Origin: Mesocentrotus franciscanus | Lineage: Eukaryota > Echinodermata > Echinoidea > Camarodonta > Strongylocentrotidae | Direction: 5' to 3' | DNA: 64,000 nt | Assembly: GCA_037976565.1 (NCBI GenBank) | Contig: CP137680.1 | Coordinates: forward strand, 14,682,325-14,746,324 | Part shown: positions 35,201 to 46,206 of the stretch, piece after piece | How positions within the stretch are numbered: position 1 is the stretch's first letter | Layout: each line of letters opens with the position of its first letter | Translations under genes and position numbers: made by a program | The notes under the pieces: model-generated | The model's database searches: none | What the model was told of the DNA's origin: nothing | The model's input: only the letters and a program-made list of their open reading frames with translations

Positions 35201-38200
35201 ATCAACCAATCAATCTTTCCTTCCATCCATTCTTCCACCCATGCATGCATCCATGCCTCCACCCATCCATTCATCAATCCATCCCGTCACTCACCCCTTG
35301 GTGGCATCCCTGGCGGAGGCATCCCCGGCGGAGGCTTAGAGAAGTCTGGCATGTTAGGTGGAGGTAGGGTAGCTGAGGGAGGAGGTTGTGGCATCGGAGG
35401 GGGGTTGCCAGGTTGGCCATAGGTTGACTGTATCGGTTGACCTGCTGGACTAGGGGTACTGTTGATGCTACTGATGGAGCTGATGGTGCTGATGTTGCTC
35501 ACTCCTGGACTGCTACCAGTGGCGTTGGTACTACTGCTGTAAATCATCAAGGAAAACAGAGATCCATTTGACATTGCACTTATAACCTTCTAGGTGTGCT
35601 TCTCTAATGCTGAACATTCAGAACATATAATTACCTATGAAACTACGATGTTGACCTTCACCTGTGAGTCTTTGGAACCACACATCTACCCACTAAACTA
35701 ATGGCGTACAATTCTATTGGGGTCTCATCATTCCGTAGCTACAACATTTGTCATACTTAAAGCCCAAGTCCACTCCGATTTTCAAAAATTATAACATGTT
35801 GTAAATAAATCAAAAGTTAAAACTGCCAAATATCACGGGCGTACTTCAATCAGGTGATTTTTAAGAGCGATTTTTGTTTCGGGTATTTCGAGCAAAACAT
35901 TTATATTGCTGTACGGATGTGACGTATGCTCCTCACAACGAAAGTGCCAGCGGTATACATTCTGACAATAGGCTATTTTCGTAATGTAACCAAAGTTAAT
36001 GCATACGTCTTTGTGAAGTGCCTCTGTACAAACTATTTCATTCACCTGATAAGAATAATAGTGTTTCATTATTCTTATCAGGTGAATGAAATAGTTTGTA
36101 TCGAGGCACTTCACAAAGACGTATGCATTAAATTTGGTTACATTACGAATCTGTGTTGTGAGGACCCTACGTCACAACCGACTCGCTCATTAACTTGTTT
36201 TTTGCTCATTAAAAAAAATTATTAAAAATAAATCTGAGCACCATTTTCCAAAACCAAGTTATATTTGGGCTTTTTAGATTTTTGTCTATCTAAGCAGCTC
36301 AACTTTTCAGTGGAGTGGACTTGTACTTTAACCTCAGATATAGAGAAAGTAGATACAGCAAGCATAGTTCTCATAAAGTTAATAGAAATATATTCTTAAA
36401 AAAACTATGCATAAACTAATATGATGTGCACAGCTAACAACAATGTACACATCCCGGACTCTGACAGAAAAAGGATTTGTTCCAATGCCTAATTATTCAT
36501 TTTCCCCTAAAATTTTGACCGATCTAAAATTCAGCACAACGTTTCTCTTTGTACGTTTGAATCCCAGCAACTTTCTTCACCGATTGACTGTGCTTTAAAA
36601 TGTTCCTTTGAAAGACAACAGCACCACTCACAAGCCTGGCGCACTGCTGGGTGCTCCCAAGACAGTGATGGAACCCCCGATATTCTCCTTGTTATCCTTG
36701 TGAACACCCCTACCACCAACGGTAGAGATGGAGGAGTAAGAGGGCTTGTTAGGGGCGACCGGCATGGATGAGTAGGAAGACGACTCTCGTTCCTTCTCCT
36801 TGAATGACTTGTAGCTGGATGTGCTACCCATGCTGTCCCTGCGGCGGAAGCCACGGGGTTGCTGCGATATTTCTACAGACAGCCAAAAGAAGAATTTAGA
36901 GAAAACATGTTAATGTACAGCATATTAAATATCAAGACCCAACTATGACTAGATTTTTGTTAATGAAAATGCCCGAGTGGTCAAGTGGGGCAATTAAGCA
37001 AAGGGTCATGGGTCATGGGTCAGACATTATTTGAAGCCTAATGGTAATCAGCCATATCTCTCAAAGCAAGGCTCAAAAATTACAAGGCAAATTTCATTTT
37101 ACTTTTTTCAAGACCATGTTAGATTTCAATCATGAAGAATTTATCAATTTACAATTATATTTTTTTTCAACTAATCCAATTACTACAAGACAAAAGTAGA
37201 GTATAGGCCTTTAAAGGTACTTTGTCCCATTTGCAGGCCAAATAAATGAAAAGGTTAAATTCCAACGGCATTTGAAAGACAATACTAATTTAGTACTTCA
37301 CTAAAAAAAGGGGGGCTTGAAAATGTCTTTAAGTGGGAAAATAACGATTATTAGTTGTCGAATCGACTTAGGAGCTATAGAGCCAGTAAGTAATAGTCTG
37401 ATTTTTCAGACCATTGTACCGAATGGTCGTACGCTTTATGCTGCGCAAAGATTCAATCAGTTTAATTTTGGCCATTACAAGAAGTGGGTTATTGATGTAG
37501 ACAAATGCTCATGTACCCTTTACAGCTCATTTTATGTATGTTATTACCAAAGAAGAAACAAAAGCCAGTCAGTCACTTTCCTGCAAAGTTCTACAGAATT
37601 TGAGGTTGGCTGCAAAAGGAACATAGTATCTTTAACAGATATTGCAGATACATATTTGTTCATACTATCATGCTGAGTGTAGTTTGTCACTTTAAACACG
37701 ATTCCTTCAAACACCATGAAAACTCTATTTTGGGGGAAGGGGGGGGGGGGTTAAAATTACATCTCTAAGAAGTTTGATACCACACGGATCCTGGACAGGC
37801 ATCAGAACTATTCACCAGGATGTAACAGTAATGGCTGATGATAACTAATATAACTTACGACTGTCAGGAGTGGTAGGTTCCTTGGATGAAGATGCAGATG
37901 GTGTGTATGGCATCTGTAATGTTTTATAAAAAGGAAAAAAGAAAATGAAAAAATTGTATAAATAAAAAAAGAAATACATTCTTAAATATAAGCATGCTTT
38001 CCACAAAGAATCAAGTTTGAAAAGACCTGTATATCTTGTAAATGTATAATATTTTATAAAATAATGAAGCATTAGAATGATATCTATTCACTACTGATAT
38101 AGCTCTGAGCAGCACTGTAGCTTAAAACCAGGAATGGCTGTCAACTATAAGTATCATTTATCCGATTAGAGCCCTAAAATATTGCGAAGCTCAAAACAAA

Positions 38201-41200
38201 AATCATAAGGGTTCCTCTGCCACTTCCTGTCCCTCAAACTTGTCACACCATTCAAAAAATTGATACAAATTTATTTTTGTTAAATCATTCATAGACATCG
38301 ATGACAATAATAAATAATAAATAAAGAGAACAGAGTATTACTACCACATCTGAGCCTGCAACCAAATCATTTATAAGGGGAAAAAAAAAATCATTTACAA
38401 GGGTGGAAAAAATCATTCAAAATTCTTTCCCATGTAGTATCACCAAAAGATCAATGTCATTGACTAGCTATTTGTTTTAATGTAAAGCTTTTTTCCAGAG
38501 CCCAGAAATGTTCACTGATAATTAAGATGACCTTAGCATACAACAAAATAAAAGACGAACAACCCCTGAAGAGGTTAACCAGATTGGTGACGTAACGTTG
38601 CGATATAAGTATGTTTTCACAACAGCACAAGCTAAGACGACAGCCTGAAGTTAGCACCACAGGAAGCGAAAGCTTACCAATACAAGATTTTTTTTTGTCT
38701 TTACTGATTATGAAAACAGAACTATTTCACAAATCAAAAAGACCAACAATGATTGAAGACTTACAAAATTTTTGACTGGCAATGAAACTCCACCGGTCTC
38801 CGATCTTAATCTCCTCTGCTTCTCACAATACGCTGTCCATGATTCCTCGTTGAAACCGTAATTGAAATAGTCGGTCAGATCAGCACCTGGAGTGAGAGGT
38901 CAAAGGTCACATTCAGTACTTGCAGTCCAAGGTCTCAACAATGCATATCACATTTTGTTATCCATTTGTCAAACCAAGTAAGGGAACCATTGGAAGGAGA
39001 TTTTTTTTTTCCTCTTTTCCTCAAGCGAGGTTTTTATCTCCATAATTTCAATACATATTTACATTAATTACTCAATGATTGAATGAAAAAAAGCATTGGC
39101 TAAAAATTAAAGTATATTCAACAATCTTCCAGCTTAGTATACCTTAAAAACAATCTTAGCATTGACTTGAATTTTGAAAAACAAAGCATTGGAAGGAGAT
39201 ACATCAGGGGTAAATTCTCCCCTACGAAGGTACTAACAAGGTTAGGGTAATAAATATATCAATGTAGACAACTACTTCAGATCTACAAAAATGCTAGGCT
39301 CTGTATTCATTAGTGCAAGGCTGTTTCACCTAATTTGCAACAAGCCTAAATACATGTACTCAGAATTCTGCAAACATTTTTAATTGTATTTTGATACAAG
39401 TTGACCATTTATAAGATGGAACTCCTCCTATATCGTGGGGCTGTAATAATAATAATATATTAGATTTGTAAGGCGCCGAATCCACTTAAAATCAAATGCT
39501 CAAGGTACACTTGTGAAACGAAAACGAAAACAAACTAGATGGAACTTCAACTGCGCGCAGTCAAAAATGATGCCTCCGCCATAGAGCAATTTTACAAACC
39601 ATCTGTTGGTTCTAATGATAACGCGATCACGAGCTATTTTGAGATACATGAGCCCTGTGACCTTTGACCTCGTGACCCCCAAATCTAATCAGTTCATTGA
39701 CTCTGCAAGATACATACATGACCCAAGTTTGGCGGTAATCCATCAATCGGTTCTTGAGATAACGTGATCAAAAGCTATTTTGCATACATAATGAGCCCTG
39801 TGACCTTAGACCTTTGACCTCGTGACCCCAAAATCTAATCAGTTCATTGACTCTGCAAGATACATACATGGACCAAGTTTGGCGGTAATCCATCAATCGG
39901 TTCTTGAGATAAAGTGATCACGAGCTATTTTTGCATACATAATGAGCCCTGTGACCTTTGACCTCGTGACCCCAAAATCTAATCAGTTCATTGGCTCTGC
40001 AAGATACATACAGGACCCAAGTTTGGCGGAATCCATCAATCGCTTCTTGAGATAATGCGATCACAAACTATTTTTGCATACATAATGAGCCCTGTGACCT
40101 TTGACCTTTGACCTCGTGACCTCAAAATCTAATCAGTTCATTGGCTCTGCAAGACATATACATGACCCAAGTTTGGGGGGAATCCATCTATCGGTTCTTG
40201 AGATAATGCGATCACGAGAACGGGACGTACGGACGGACGGACGGACGGACAACCCGAAAACATAATGCCTCCGGCTACTTTGTAGCGGAGGCATAAAAAG
40301 GAGATCACATAATCACCTAATATTTTGATGCGCCTTGAGCATTTAATTAAAATGGATAATGGCGCAATATAAATCTCATGTATTATTATTATTATTATTA
40401 TAAAAGCATCTGCATTATAAACAAAGGAACAGATGTAAGATAGAACATTAAAAAATGACAGAACAATTAATTATACAACCAATTAAACAGATACATTTTA
40501 AGATTTTTTTTTGGACACTTAAACTGATCTGATATTACGAATCTCTTGAGGGAGAGCACTCAACAGCAAACGCCCTGCATAAAGCAAAGGTTCTTTCCCC
40601 TGACTTAGTATTGAGCTTAAGAAGAACAAGAAATCTGAAGCTTTTCTAGTGTAAAGATCTGGACGGAATGTAATGATTTATCAAAGTAATAATGTACTGT
40701 TTACACAAATTTAAAGAACCAATTTCAGTCAAGCTTTTTTTAAAGATGATTTAGTTTACCTGGCTTCCTCCATGGCTTGTCCTCCTGTGCTTCGAGCTCA
40801 TAAGAATACAACCCAACACCATTGACATTGCTCTCTGCTTCAATGTCCAGACCTTTGCCAACCGGTTTGGGATGAGATACCGCTGGTGTAGTTGCTGAAA
40901 TATAACAATCGATAGCACAAGTATTCTTACAAAGTGTAAATTATTTCCACAAAGAAATGCTTTGACATGCTTGTCAAACTGGCTAATTCCCTGCCCTTTA
41001 CCCCCCCAAAAATGAAGGACAGAGACTACCAATTTAATACTTGGATTTATTTCGAGAAAAGTACACTGCAGAAATGCATTTTAATATATGTAGTGATGTT
41101 GCTTTTAAAAAGGAGGTGTTTATGTTTTGCATATTTGAGGGTGCTTATTTCTTTTGTTTACAATGAATTTCAATATCAAATGCACACAGCTCATTTCATA

Positions 41201-44200
41201 TAACAAGTTATAGCCTACAAAAGAATCATTGACTCAGCTATAAAAAGGTTTGAAACAACCAAATATAAAACATAAGGAATAAAAACTGCTTAACTTTAAA
41301 AACATTATGACCCGACAGATTTAGTACAGTTCCACTTTGCGTTCCTGATCGATATTAAATTTATGCAAGTAAAGAAATCATTATTTCGGCTCCTGGATAA
41401 ATGGTGTAATGGGTTATAGACTGTAACACGGCAAACGTTCAGCTTCATTGTTACTCACCTTGTTGACTAGTTGGAGTTGCGACCTTCGTGTATGGGGAAT
41501 GTTTCACAACAGTTTGTCCATATGACCTGATAGAGGCAAACGGTTTAACATTAATTAAGCAATTAATACATAAAAGTGGTATGAGAAGCAAGGTCATTAT
41601 GAGTTTTAAAAAGCTTACTGAATTCTTTGAAATGACTCCTTTATTCATGATTTATATGAATTTGGAGTTATTTCAACCGCGATACCAATAGAACTCTCCG
41701 TTATTTTGTTTTCTTTCTTTTAATCAATCATAAACATTCCATCAACTATGAAACTATTACCACCATATGTTATTGGAGCAGTATTTCATTCATTTCATTC
41801 ATTTAGTTTGATTCACTGTCACATGTATTCTCATAGTTTTGTATGTATTTGTAATCTGCAAATTCAAAATGTATCATTTTTGTAACTTCTATACCGGGTG
41901 TGGTACTCTACAAGCACACAGAGGGGTTAAATCAAAACCATGTCTGACTTACACATGAGGGGTTGTTGGCCCAGTCTTGATAGGGCCAATGGTGACCTCC
42001 ACCTGGTCTTCATCGCTATCATCATCGCTATCATCGCTGTCATCATCATCGTCGTCGTCATCATCACCACCACCTCCATCATCTGCTCCTGGGTCTTTAG
42101 CTTGTGTCTCGGCAGGTCCCTCCTCAGTTTGAGCATCAACTTGCATTGGCTCCTGGAGAACAATAGGATTTGTGGAATTATTCTGATGTACAGCTAACTG
42201 CAGTGACAAATGTATGGTGTATGAGCTACCTATTTGCAGGGGAGATTACCCCCCAAAAAAAAAATAGAACTGTCGTTGCTAAACATATTACTCATTATGA
42301 TGTAGTATCAAAATAATAATAGTGATATTGTTTGTTAATGTAATTCTAAAGATCACGCTAACATTGTCAGGTGATAAAACTAATGTAAGCAAGCATGTAG
42401 TATAAAACACGCTTGCTTACATTAGTTTTTATCACCTGACGAAGTGTTGCAGCGGCGCACGAAACGTTGTGATCTTTTAGATCCCTTATTGACCACATTG
42501 CGAGACAAACGAATATCACTAGCGATATTATTTTCGAGAACTGTCTTTGTTCATTATTTTGAATTTTATCAAAAATTGAGGCAGTAAATAGTATTACTGA
42601 GAGTCATCTCACACATCTTATAATATGGGATTTTCTGACAAGAAAAAATAGGTGCAGTTTATAAATTTCAGAAATCAAGACTCTACACATAAATACGTGC
42701 ACTTCTCTCTATCTCTCTCTCTTTCCATCCCTACCCCTTTTCTCTCCCTCTCTCTCTCTCTCTCTCTCCATCTCCCTTTTTCACTGTATCTTTCTGACCT
42801 GTGGTTCATTGCCTGGGTCTGTAGCAGATGGCACCTTGCTCATGAACGGAGGGGCATCGGCTGATAGTGAGCTGGATTTGGTCACCGCACTGAATAAGAC
42901 AAAATTACCAATAGGTTTCTTAGAGCAACTTTTACATAATTCAGCAAGTTATTACTTGGTTAAGTGAACTCATACATTAAAACATCTCATATTTAGAGTG
43001 AACACTTTTCTTAGATTTCAGCAAAAACTACATTGTGAATTTTACAACAAAGTCAATGTGCATGGATAAATAAGAAAATACTTATTAATTTGAAATTCTA
43101 CAAGAAGTTTTACAAAACAATACTACAATCACTAACAACGTTAAGGTAACAAACTTACGCTGGGGTAGTTGCACTAGGGACTTCCTCCTCGTTACCATCT
43201 AGAAGAGAATGGAATAAAAATAGCATTATCATATTAGTTCACATTATGCATTATGGGTGATTTATTCACTAATTGTAATTATTAAATGAGAGTTCAAAGA
43301 GGTTTGGATAAATGATAAGAAAGCTGAAAATTATACAAGTACGCAGTCACTGTAGGCATGGGAATTTTTGATTGACAATTAAAATTATAGTTCGGCCAGA
43401 ATTCTATACTATTTTTTACAAGAAAATAACAAATTTTGAAAGCGTTAGACTAGTGTACTTTAGCACCGCCAACGTGCATGCTTCATTCCATCACAAATGT
43501 TGGTTTCCTCCTCATAACTTGGTGCTTAGTTGCAGGTGTGGTGTGGTGTGGGGGAATGAAGCATGTACACACCTGGTGGGAGAGTACATTAGCGCCATTT
43601 TGTCTTGGTGCATTATTTTTTTTAATTGAAGGATTTGGATTGAAACAAACTTTTACTTTTACAATCAGACCCAGTTCTACTAGACAGTGTTGTTTACCAG
43701 ACTGTCGTTTAAAATTACAGTAGGGCGTCTGATCGCGCACCCGATGTTGTGTGCTAAAATTCTTCCCATAGAGATTGCACGCATCCCTATGCAGTCTACA
43801 TGCATTGCGCGATCATGCAAAATTGGTAAATGTTTTTATTTTCAAATCGATATTCAAACCTTTATTCTTTGTGATCCTGAATGTGATACTCAATAAATGA
43901 GGTGTCATATGAAAGAGCAGGTTAATCCCCATATTTCCAAAGGGGCGTCATCTCGAAATTCTAAAAATATCTTGGTCAAAACAGCTATTTAAAAATTGTT
44001 TCCTGGCTAGCTCCGAAATTTGCCACTTTTGAGATACCACGCCCCTGGCGATAAGTAGTCCCAGTCGTAAGGAATATATCCATACACTTATTTTTTCGCT
44101 AGCCCCCAGGGATCACAAACAATTACAGTTTGAAAATACCCTTCCCCCCATTTTTCAGATCAGCTAAGTAGGGAGACGTGAGCTCTACGCAGCCCGAACC

Positions 44201-46206
44201 CATGGTGACAGCGCGTAAAATCTGCACATGCATATGCATTTGGACCGCGTGTGTGTCTTAGGCGAACAGACCCGGAAGTGGATGCCCATTGAAGACAATG
44301 AATTGCCAATCGCGCTCGAGTTGCGCATGCAGCTAAGCAACACGCGTATGCTTGCATATTGCGCAATGCATCTGTTTTGCTAAATTTAGCAAAACAACAT
44401 AACTCTGCGTGTACGTCTTTTTCGTCGATTCTGACCAAAAAAAAGGATGAATATTAAAGGGAATTGAGGGGGCTCTATCTTTTGATAGAGTGAATTATTT
44501 TTTCAATTATCCAACCATAATGGTGAAAAACGATCCAAAAGGGAAAATTGAAAAATCATTTAGACACCCTAATTACAGCCCTATCCTCTCTCAGTCTCTG
44601 TCTCATGCATGGACTATAACTTGCAGAGGAATAAAATTAAATACACCTGTAAATCAAGATTTCACAGTGATAAATATTCAGTCCTGTTGTGTGAAATAGC
44701 CAAGACAATCGCATGGCTTGTCTGCCATGGCATTAAATTCCCTCTAGAAAATAAAAAATAAAATGTTTAAAAAAAGGAATCTCAACTCTCCCTAGAATCT
44801 AATTCATTTTTAGCATTTCGACTCAAATCCAGCTGTATTCGATATTGTGAACAATAAATAATCCAAAATCTACTTCAAACCAACATCCAGTTCCCCCATT
44901 CAGTGTTATTTAGGTACGCGTATGCTTGTTCCCTCTTTGAAAGCACCCCTATCTGAGGACTGCGAAATTTGTGAACCCCCCGCGATCACGGGTTTTCGGG
45001 GGCTTTTCCTGCCTTGAACTTGAAGACCCCCCACGTAAAACTTTAGCTTACAGCCAGCGCATGCGCATAACGTTCTTCCCGTCTCAGCCTCATTTTCGTA
45101 ATTTGGCGCCTAGCCGAGCCGACATGGGCCCTTTAGATTGGCTATCGCTGGCTCCCATAGGCTCTATGTTATAAGACATTAGTGCGAGGAGCTAGCTTGC
45201 GATTTTCCGTTTTTACCGATACCAAAATTATGATATTCCAGTCAAATCTTCTATTTGTTACGATTTTTTCAGCGTCCTTGAAAAGTTAAGTATTTCACTT
45301 AAGTTTAAGACTTACTTAAGTAAGTCTTAAGTTTGAAAATTTCTCATTTTCGTCATATTTAAGGTACAAACTGGAAATTTATTATGAAATGTTCGTTGGT
45401 TTTTCTATTTTATGTGTATGCAATTTCGTGTGCGTCACCTATGTGTGAAGTGTGTCACCTGTTTAAAGCAAGTCATGTCAAAATCTCTGTGGTGTGACGT
45501 AATAGTATTGACTTTGCCATTGAACTTAAGTCGCACTTAAGTCGCGCTTAAGTTAAGTAGGCCCTCTCTCACTTAAATTCGAAACAGCTGGAGCGTATCG
45601 GCCAATCAGAGCGCGTAACTTCACTGTACATGGCTCAACGGCAATAGTTCTACGTGCCCCCTTAAATCCTTAAATCGGCTTCTGTCTCTAAAGAGAGGAG
45701 CCGACCCTACCCAAATCAGAGGCTAACGAACGAAAGAGACAGAAATCTTTGGTCTAGGTCTAGTCTACAGACTACACCTCCTTTTTTTACAATTCTCGGG
45801 TCGGACTTTGTCGCGCGAAAAATGTACCCCTTGGCTTTATCAGAGATTTTGGGAACACGAATGCAGTCCCTCCGACAACGGAGTGGGGGCCGGGCCAGTT
45901 CCAAACTCGTCGGGTGAAACAAAACACTAGGCAATTTTACGGTCGGCCCCCGTACGCCTGTAATTCATGTAGCTTTCTTCGGTCCCACTCGTCCATTTTG
46001 CCGAGGTCAAAATTATTATATAGGGCATCGTGATATCCATCCCTCCAAACCATTGTCATTAGAAATTAATTCACAACCTTTTTAAACTTTAAGACGAATA
46101 TTTAAGATGTAGTTTTTCGATCGGTACAAAATTTCTTGGAAAAAGCGATGTAAAAAGGGATATTTTTACCTCCGTACAACCACGAATCCTCGTCCTCTTC
46201 TGCCAT
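29044..46206 (-). CDS. FIP1L1: FIP1L1 homologue (pre-mRNA 3'-end processing factor FIP1), 16 coding exons, 835 aa
   Basis: FIP1 is a nuclear subunit of CPSF. It binds poly(A) polymerase, CPSF30 and U-rich RNA and supports AAUAAA-dependent cleavage and polyadenylation. The 16 exons were joined by hand. Their summed length of 2508 nt is exactly 836 codons including TAG, and every intron has GT-AG ends. Order of parts: short acidic start [13 protein letters not shown]; Asp-rich tract and [11 protein letters not shown] (~77-116, the family's VHVTIGDIKTG); linker with [11 protein letters not shown]1 motif [17 protein letters not shown] (~191-207); Ser-rich region with [10 protein letters not shown]; long Pro/Gly/Met-rich region (~330-610); Arg-Asp repeats (~649-800); acidic tail. 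Human FIP1L1 is 594 aa; the excess is mainly Pro/Gly-rich exons 10-13. Transcription start not determined. Confidence 0.93.
29527..29922 (-). CDS. FIP1L1: FIP1L1 coding exon 15 (RD-repeat domain)
   Basis: Encodes a 132-residue Arg-Asp/Arg-Glu-rich block with uninterrupted (DR)n runs, RS dipeptides and a charged Lys/Glu end. The human counterpart binds U-rich RNA upstream of poly(A) sites. Acceptor TTTACAG, donor AG|GTAATG. Confidence 0.93.
30900..31665. repeat. ~170-190-bp tandem repeat with DR1-type TGACCT motifs (FIP1L1 intron 14)
   Basis: Four units share GACCTGAAATGACCTTTGAC, ATGATTGGGGATACTTGATA, AACCCTT, AAGTTTCATGGAAT and ACTTTCAAAATTAT. Three contain a perfect TGACCTTTGACCT (30927, 31270, 31461); the fourth is degenerate (31099). 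The array ends with a GCCGCCGCC run and CGGCGCC at about 31620..31650. Confidence 0.85.
31709..31777 (-). CDS. FIP1L1: FIP1L1 coding exon 14
   Basis: Encodes [20 protein letters not shown] then LN. Acceptor GTTACAG, donor AG|GTATGG. Confidence 0.85.
32865..33099 (-). CDS. FIP1L1: FIP1L1 coding exon 13
   Basis: Encodes [20 protein letters not shown], a Gly-Pro dipeptide run, then [20 protein letters not shown]. Acceptor CCCTAG, donor AG|GTGAGT. Confidence 0.88.
33695..33988 (-). CDS. FIP1L1: FIP1L1 coding exon 12 (Pro/Gly/Met-rich)
   Basis: Encodes 98 residues of [11 protein letters not shown] and [15 protein letters not shown] repeats ending [12 protein letters not shown]. Acceptor TTGCAG, donor CCAG|GTATGT. 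The GC-rich repeat composition makes both strands look open. Confidence 0.9.
34413..34529 (-). CDS. FIP1L1: FIP1L1 coding exon 11
   Basis: Encodes [20 protein letters not shown] and then [19 protein letters not shown]. Acceptor CTCCAG, donor GGAG|GTAAGA. Confidence 0.87.
34930..35288. repeat. (CATC)n/(CATT)n microsatellite (FIP1L1 intron 10)
   Basis: Tetranucleotide CCAT/TCAT units in two blocks (34950..35045 and 35125..35285) flank duplicated unique words (TTAGGTACACTA/CATT, TTCCATTCCAACATCCA). It ends at the exon 10 splice donor. Confidence 0.9.
35295..35536 (-). CDS. FIP1L1: FIP1L1 coding exon 10
   Basis: Encodes a Ser/Ile/Thr-rich segment ([20 protein letters not shown]), a Gln/Pro-rich segment, and [17 protein letters not shown], which matches the FSKPPP start of the human Pro-rich region. 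The donor borders a (CATC)n microsatellite. Confidence 0.9.
35757..36333. mobile_element. Foldback element in FIP1L1 intron 9 with nested hairpin
   Basis: Outer ends TTAAAGCCCAAGTCCACTCC and GGAGTGGACTTGTACTTTAA are inverted copies. Inside, 35980..36060 and 36066..36149 form a near-perfect hairpin (81-bp arms, 5-nt loop) of the same family as the interrupted copy at 15465..16215. Confidence 0.8.
36632..36872 (-). CDS. FIP1L1: FIP1L1 coding exon 9
   Basis: Encodes [56 protein letters not shown] and [13 protein letters not shown] corresponds to the IDVIGQTITI area of human. Retaining the following intron would give a TGA at once. Confidence 0.87.
37737..37751. repeat. Poly-G run
   Basis: A G-rich run in FIP1L1 intron 8, with ~14 G or A/G bases. 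Confidence 0.7.
37859..37913 (-). CDS. FIP1L1: FIP1L1 coding exon 8
   Basis: Encodes [18 protein letters not shown]. Low complexity, but flanked by good splice sites (ATTACAG and C|GTAAGT) and needed for phase 0 to 1. Confidence 0.8.
38765..38886 (-). CDS. FIP1L1: FIP1L1 coding exon 7 (FIP1 motif)
   Basis: Encodes [33 protein letters not shown] and VSLPVKNF. This is the diagnostic FIP1 motif that docks on CPSF30. Acceptor CTCCAG, donor TTT|GTAAGT. Confidence 0.97.
39565..40297. repeat. ~145-bp tandem repeat element with DR1-type motifs (FIP1L1 intron 6)
   Basis: Four units share ATAATGAGCCCTGTGACC, TTTGACCTCGTGACC, AAAATCTAATCAGTTCATTG, CTCTGCAAGATACATACA and CAAGTTTGGCGGTAATCCAT. Ends are TGCCTCCGCC (39571) and the inverse AGCGGAGGCAT (40284), with (GGAC)n before the right end. 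This gives a bounded, apparently mobile element. Confidence 0.85.
40760..40894 (-). CDS. FIP1L1: FIP1L1 coding exon 6
   Basis: Encodes [20 protein letters not shown] and then [13 protein letters not shown], aligning with the family's VDLDAPGSINGVPLLE and FEDKPWRKP. Acceptor TTTCAG, donor CCAG|GTAAAC. Confidence 0.92.
41459..41526 (-). CDS. FIP1L1: FIP1L1 coding exon 5
   Basis: Encodes [20 protein letters not shown] and SQQ. SYG matches the GSYG of the human protein. Acceptor TATCAG, donor CAAG|GTGAGT. Confidence 0.85.
41953..42152 (-). CDS. FIP1L1: FIP1L1 coding exon 4 (acidic, VTIG motif)
   Basis: Encodes a Glu/Gly segment, an Asp/Ser tract from GAC/GAT/AGC codons, and [14 protein letters not shown], the conserved segment before the CPSF30-binding region. 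The acidic tract corresponds to the N-terminal part of FIP1 known to contact poly(A) polymerase. Donor CATGT|GTAAGT. Confidence 0.92.
42355..42478. repeat. Imperfect hairpin in FIP1L1 intron 3 with hammerhead-like core
   Basis: The left part (GTCAGGTGATAAAACTAATG TAAGCAAGC) is the inverse of the right part (GCTTGCTTACATTAGTTTTT ATCACCTGAC). The right part continues with CTGACGA (42436), an 18-nt stretch and GAAAC (42461), then GATC. See findings. Confidence 0.75.
42705..42775. repeat. (TC)n microsatellite
   Basis: CT-rich tract at the 5' end of FIP1L1 intron 3, ending about 20 bp from the exon 3 donor. Confidence 0.85.
42799..42889 (-). CDS. FIP1L1: FIP1L1 coding exon 3
   Basis: Encodes a Ser/Pro-rich linker ([18 protein letters not shown], then [12 protein letters not shown]). 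Acceptor ATTCAG, donor CAG|GTCAGA. A (TC)n tract lies just beyond the donor. Confidence 0.82.
43159..43198 (-). CDS. FIP1L1: FIP1L1 coding exon 2
   Basis: Encodes [14 protein letters not shown]. Acceptor TTCTAG, donor GC|GTAAGT. It carries phase 1 to phase 2. Small, but required to keep the frame. Confidence 0.8.
43199..46169. other. FIP1L1 intron 1, GC-richer middle
   Basis: No coding exon is supported. 44900..45960 is GC- and CpG-richer than the rest, with a CCAAT-type word (GGCCAATCAGAGCGCG) at about 45599 and palindromic AAGTCTTAAGTTT-type words around 45290..45345. It may hold an internal regulatory region or an old repeat. Confidence 0.35.
46170..46206 (-). CDS. FIP1L1: FIP1L1 coding exon 1
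   Basis: Encodes [12 protein letters not shown] plus one base, matching the acidic EEEEWLYGG start of the family. Donor GGAG|GTAAAA. Intron 1 is about 3 kb. Confidence 0.85.

Noticed and set aside
36531..36854. 107-codon frame [12 protein letters not shown]...
   Set aside because: Out-of-frame shadow of FIP1L1 exon 9.
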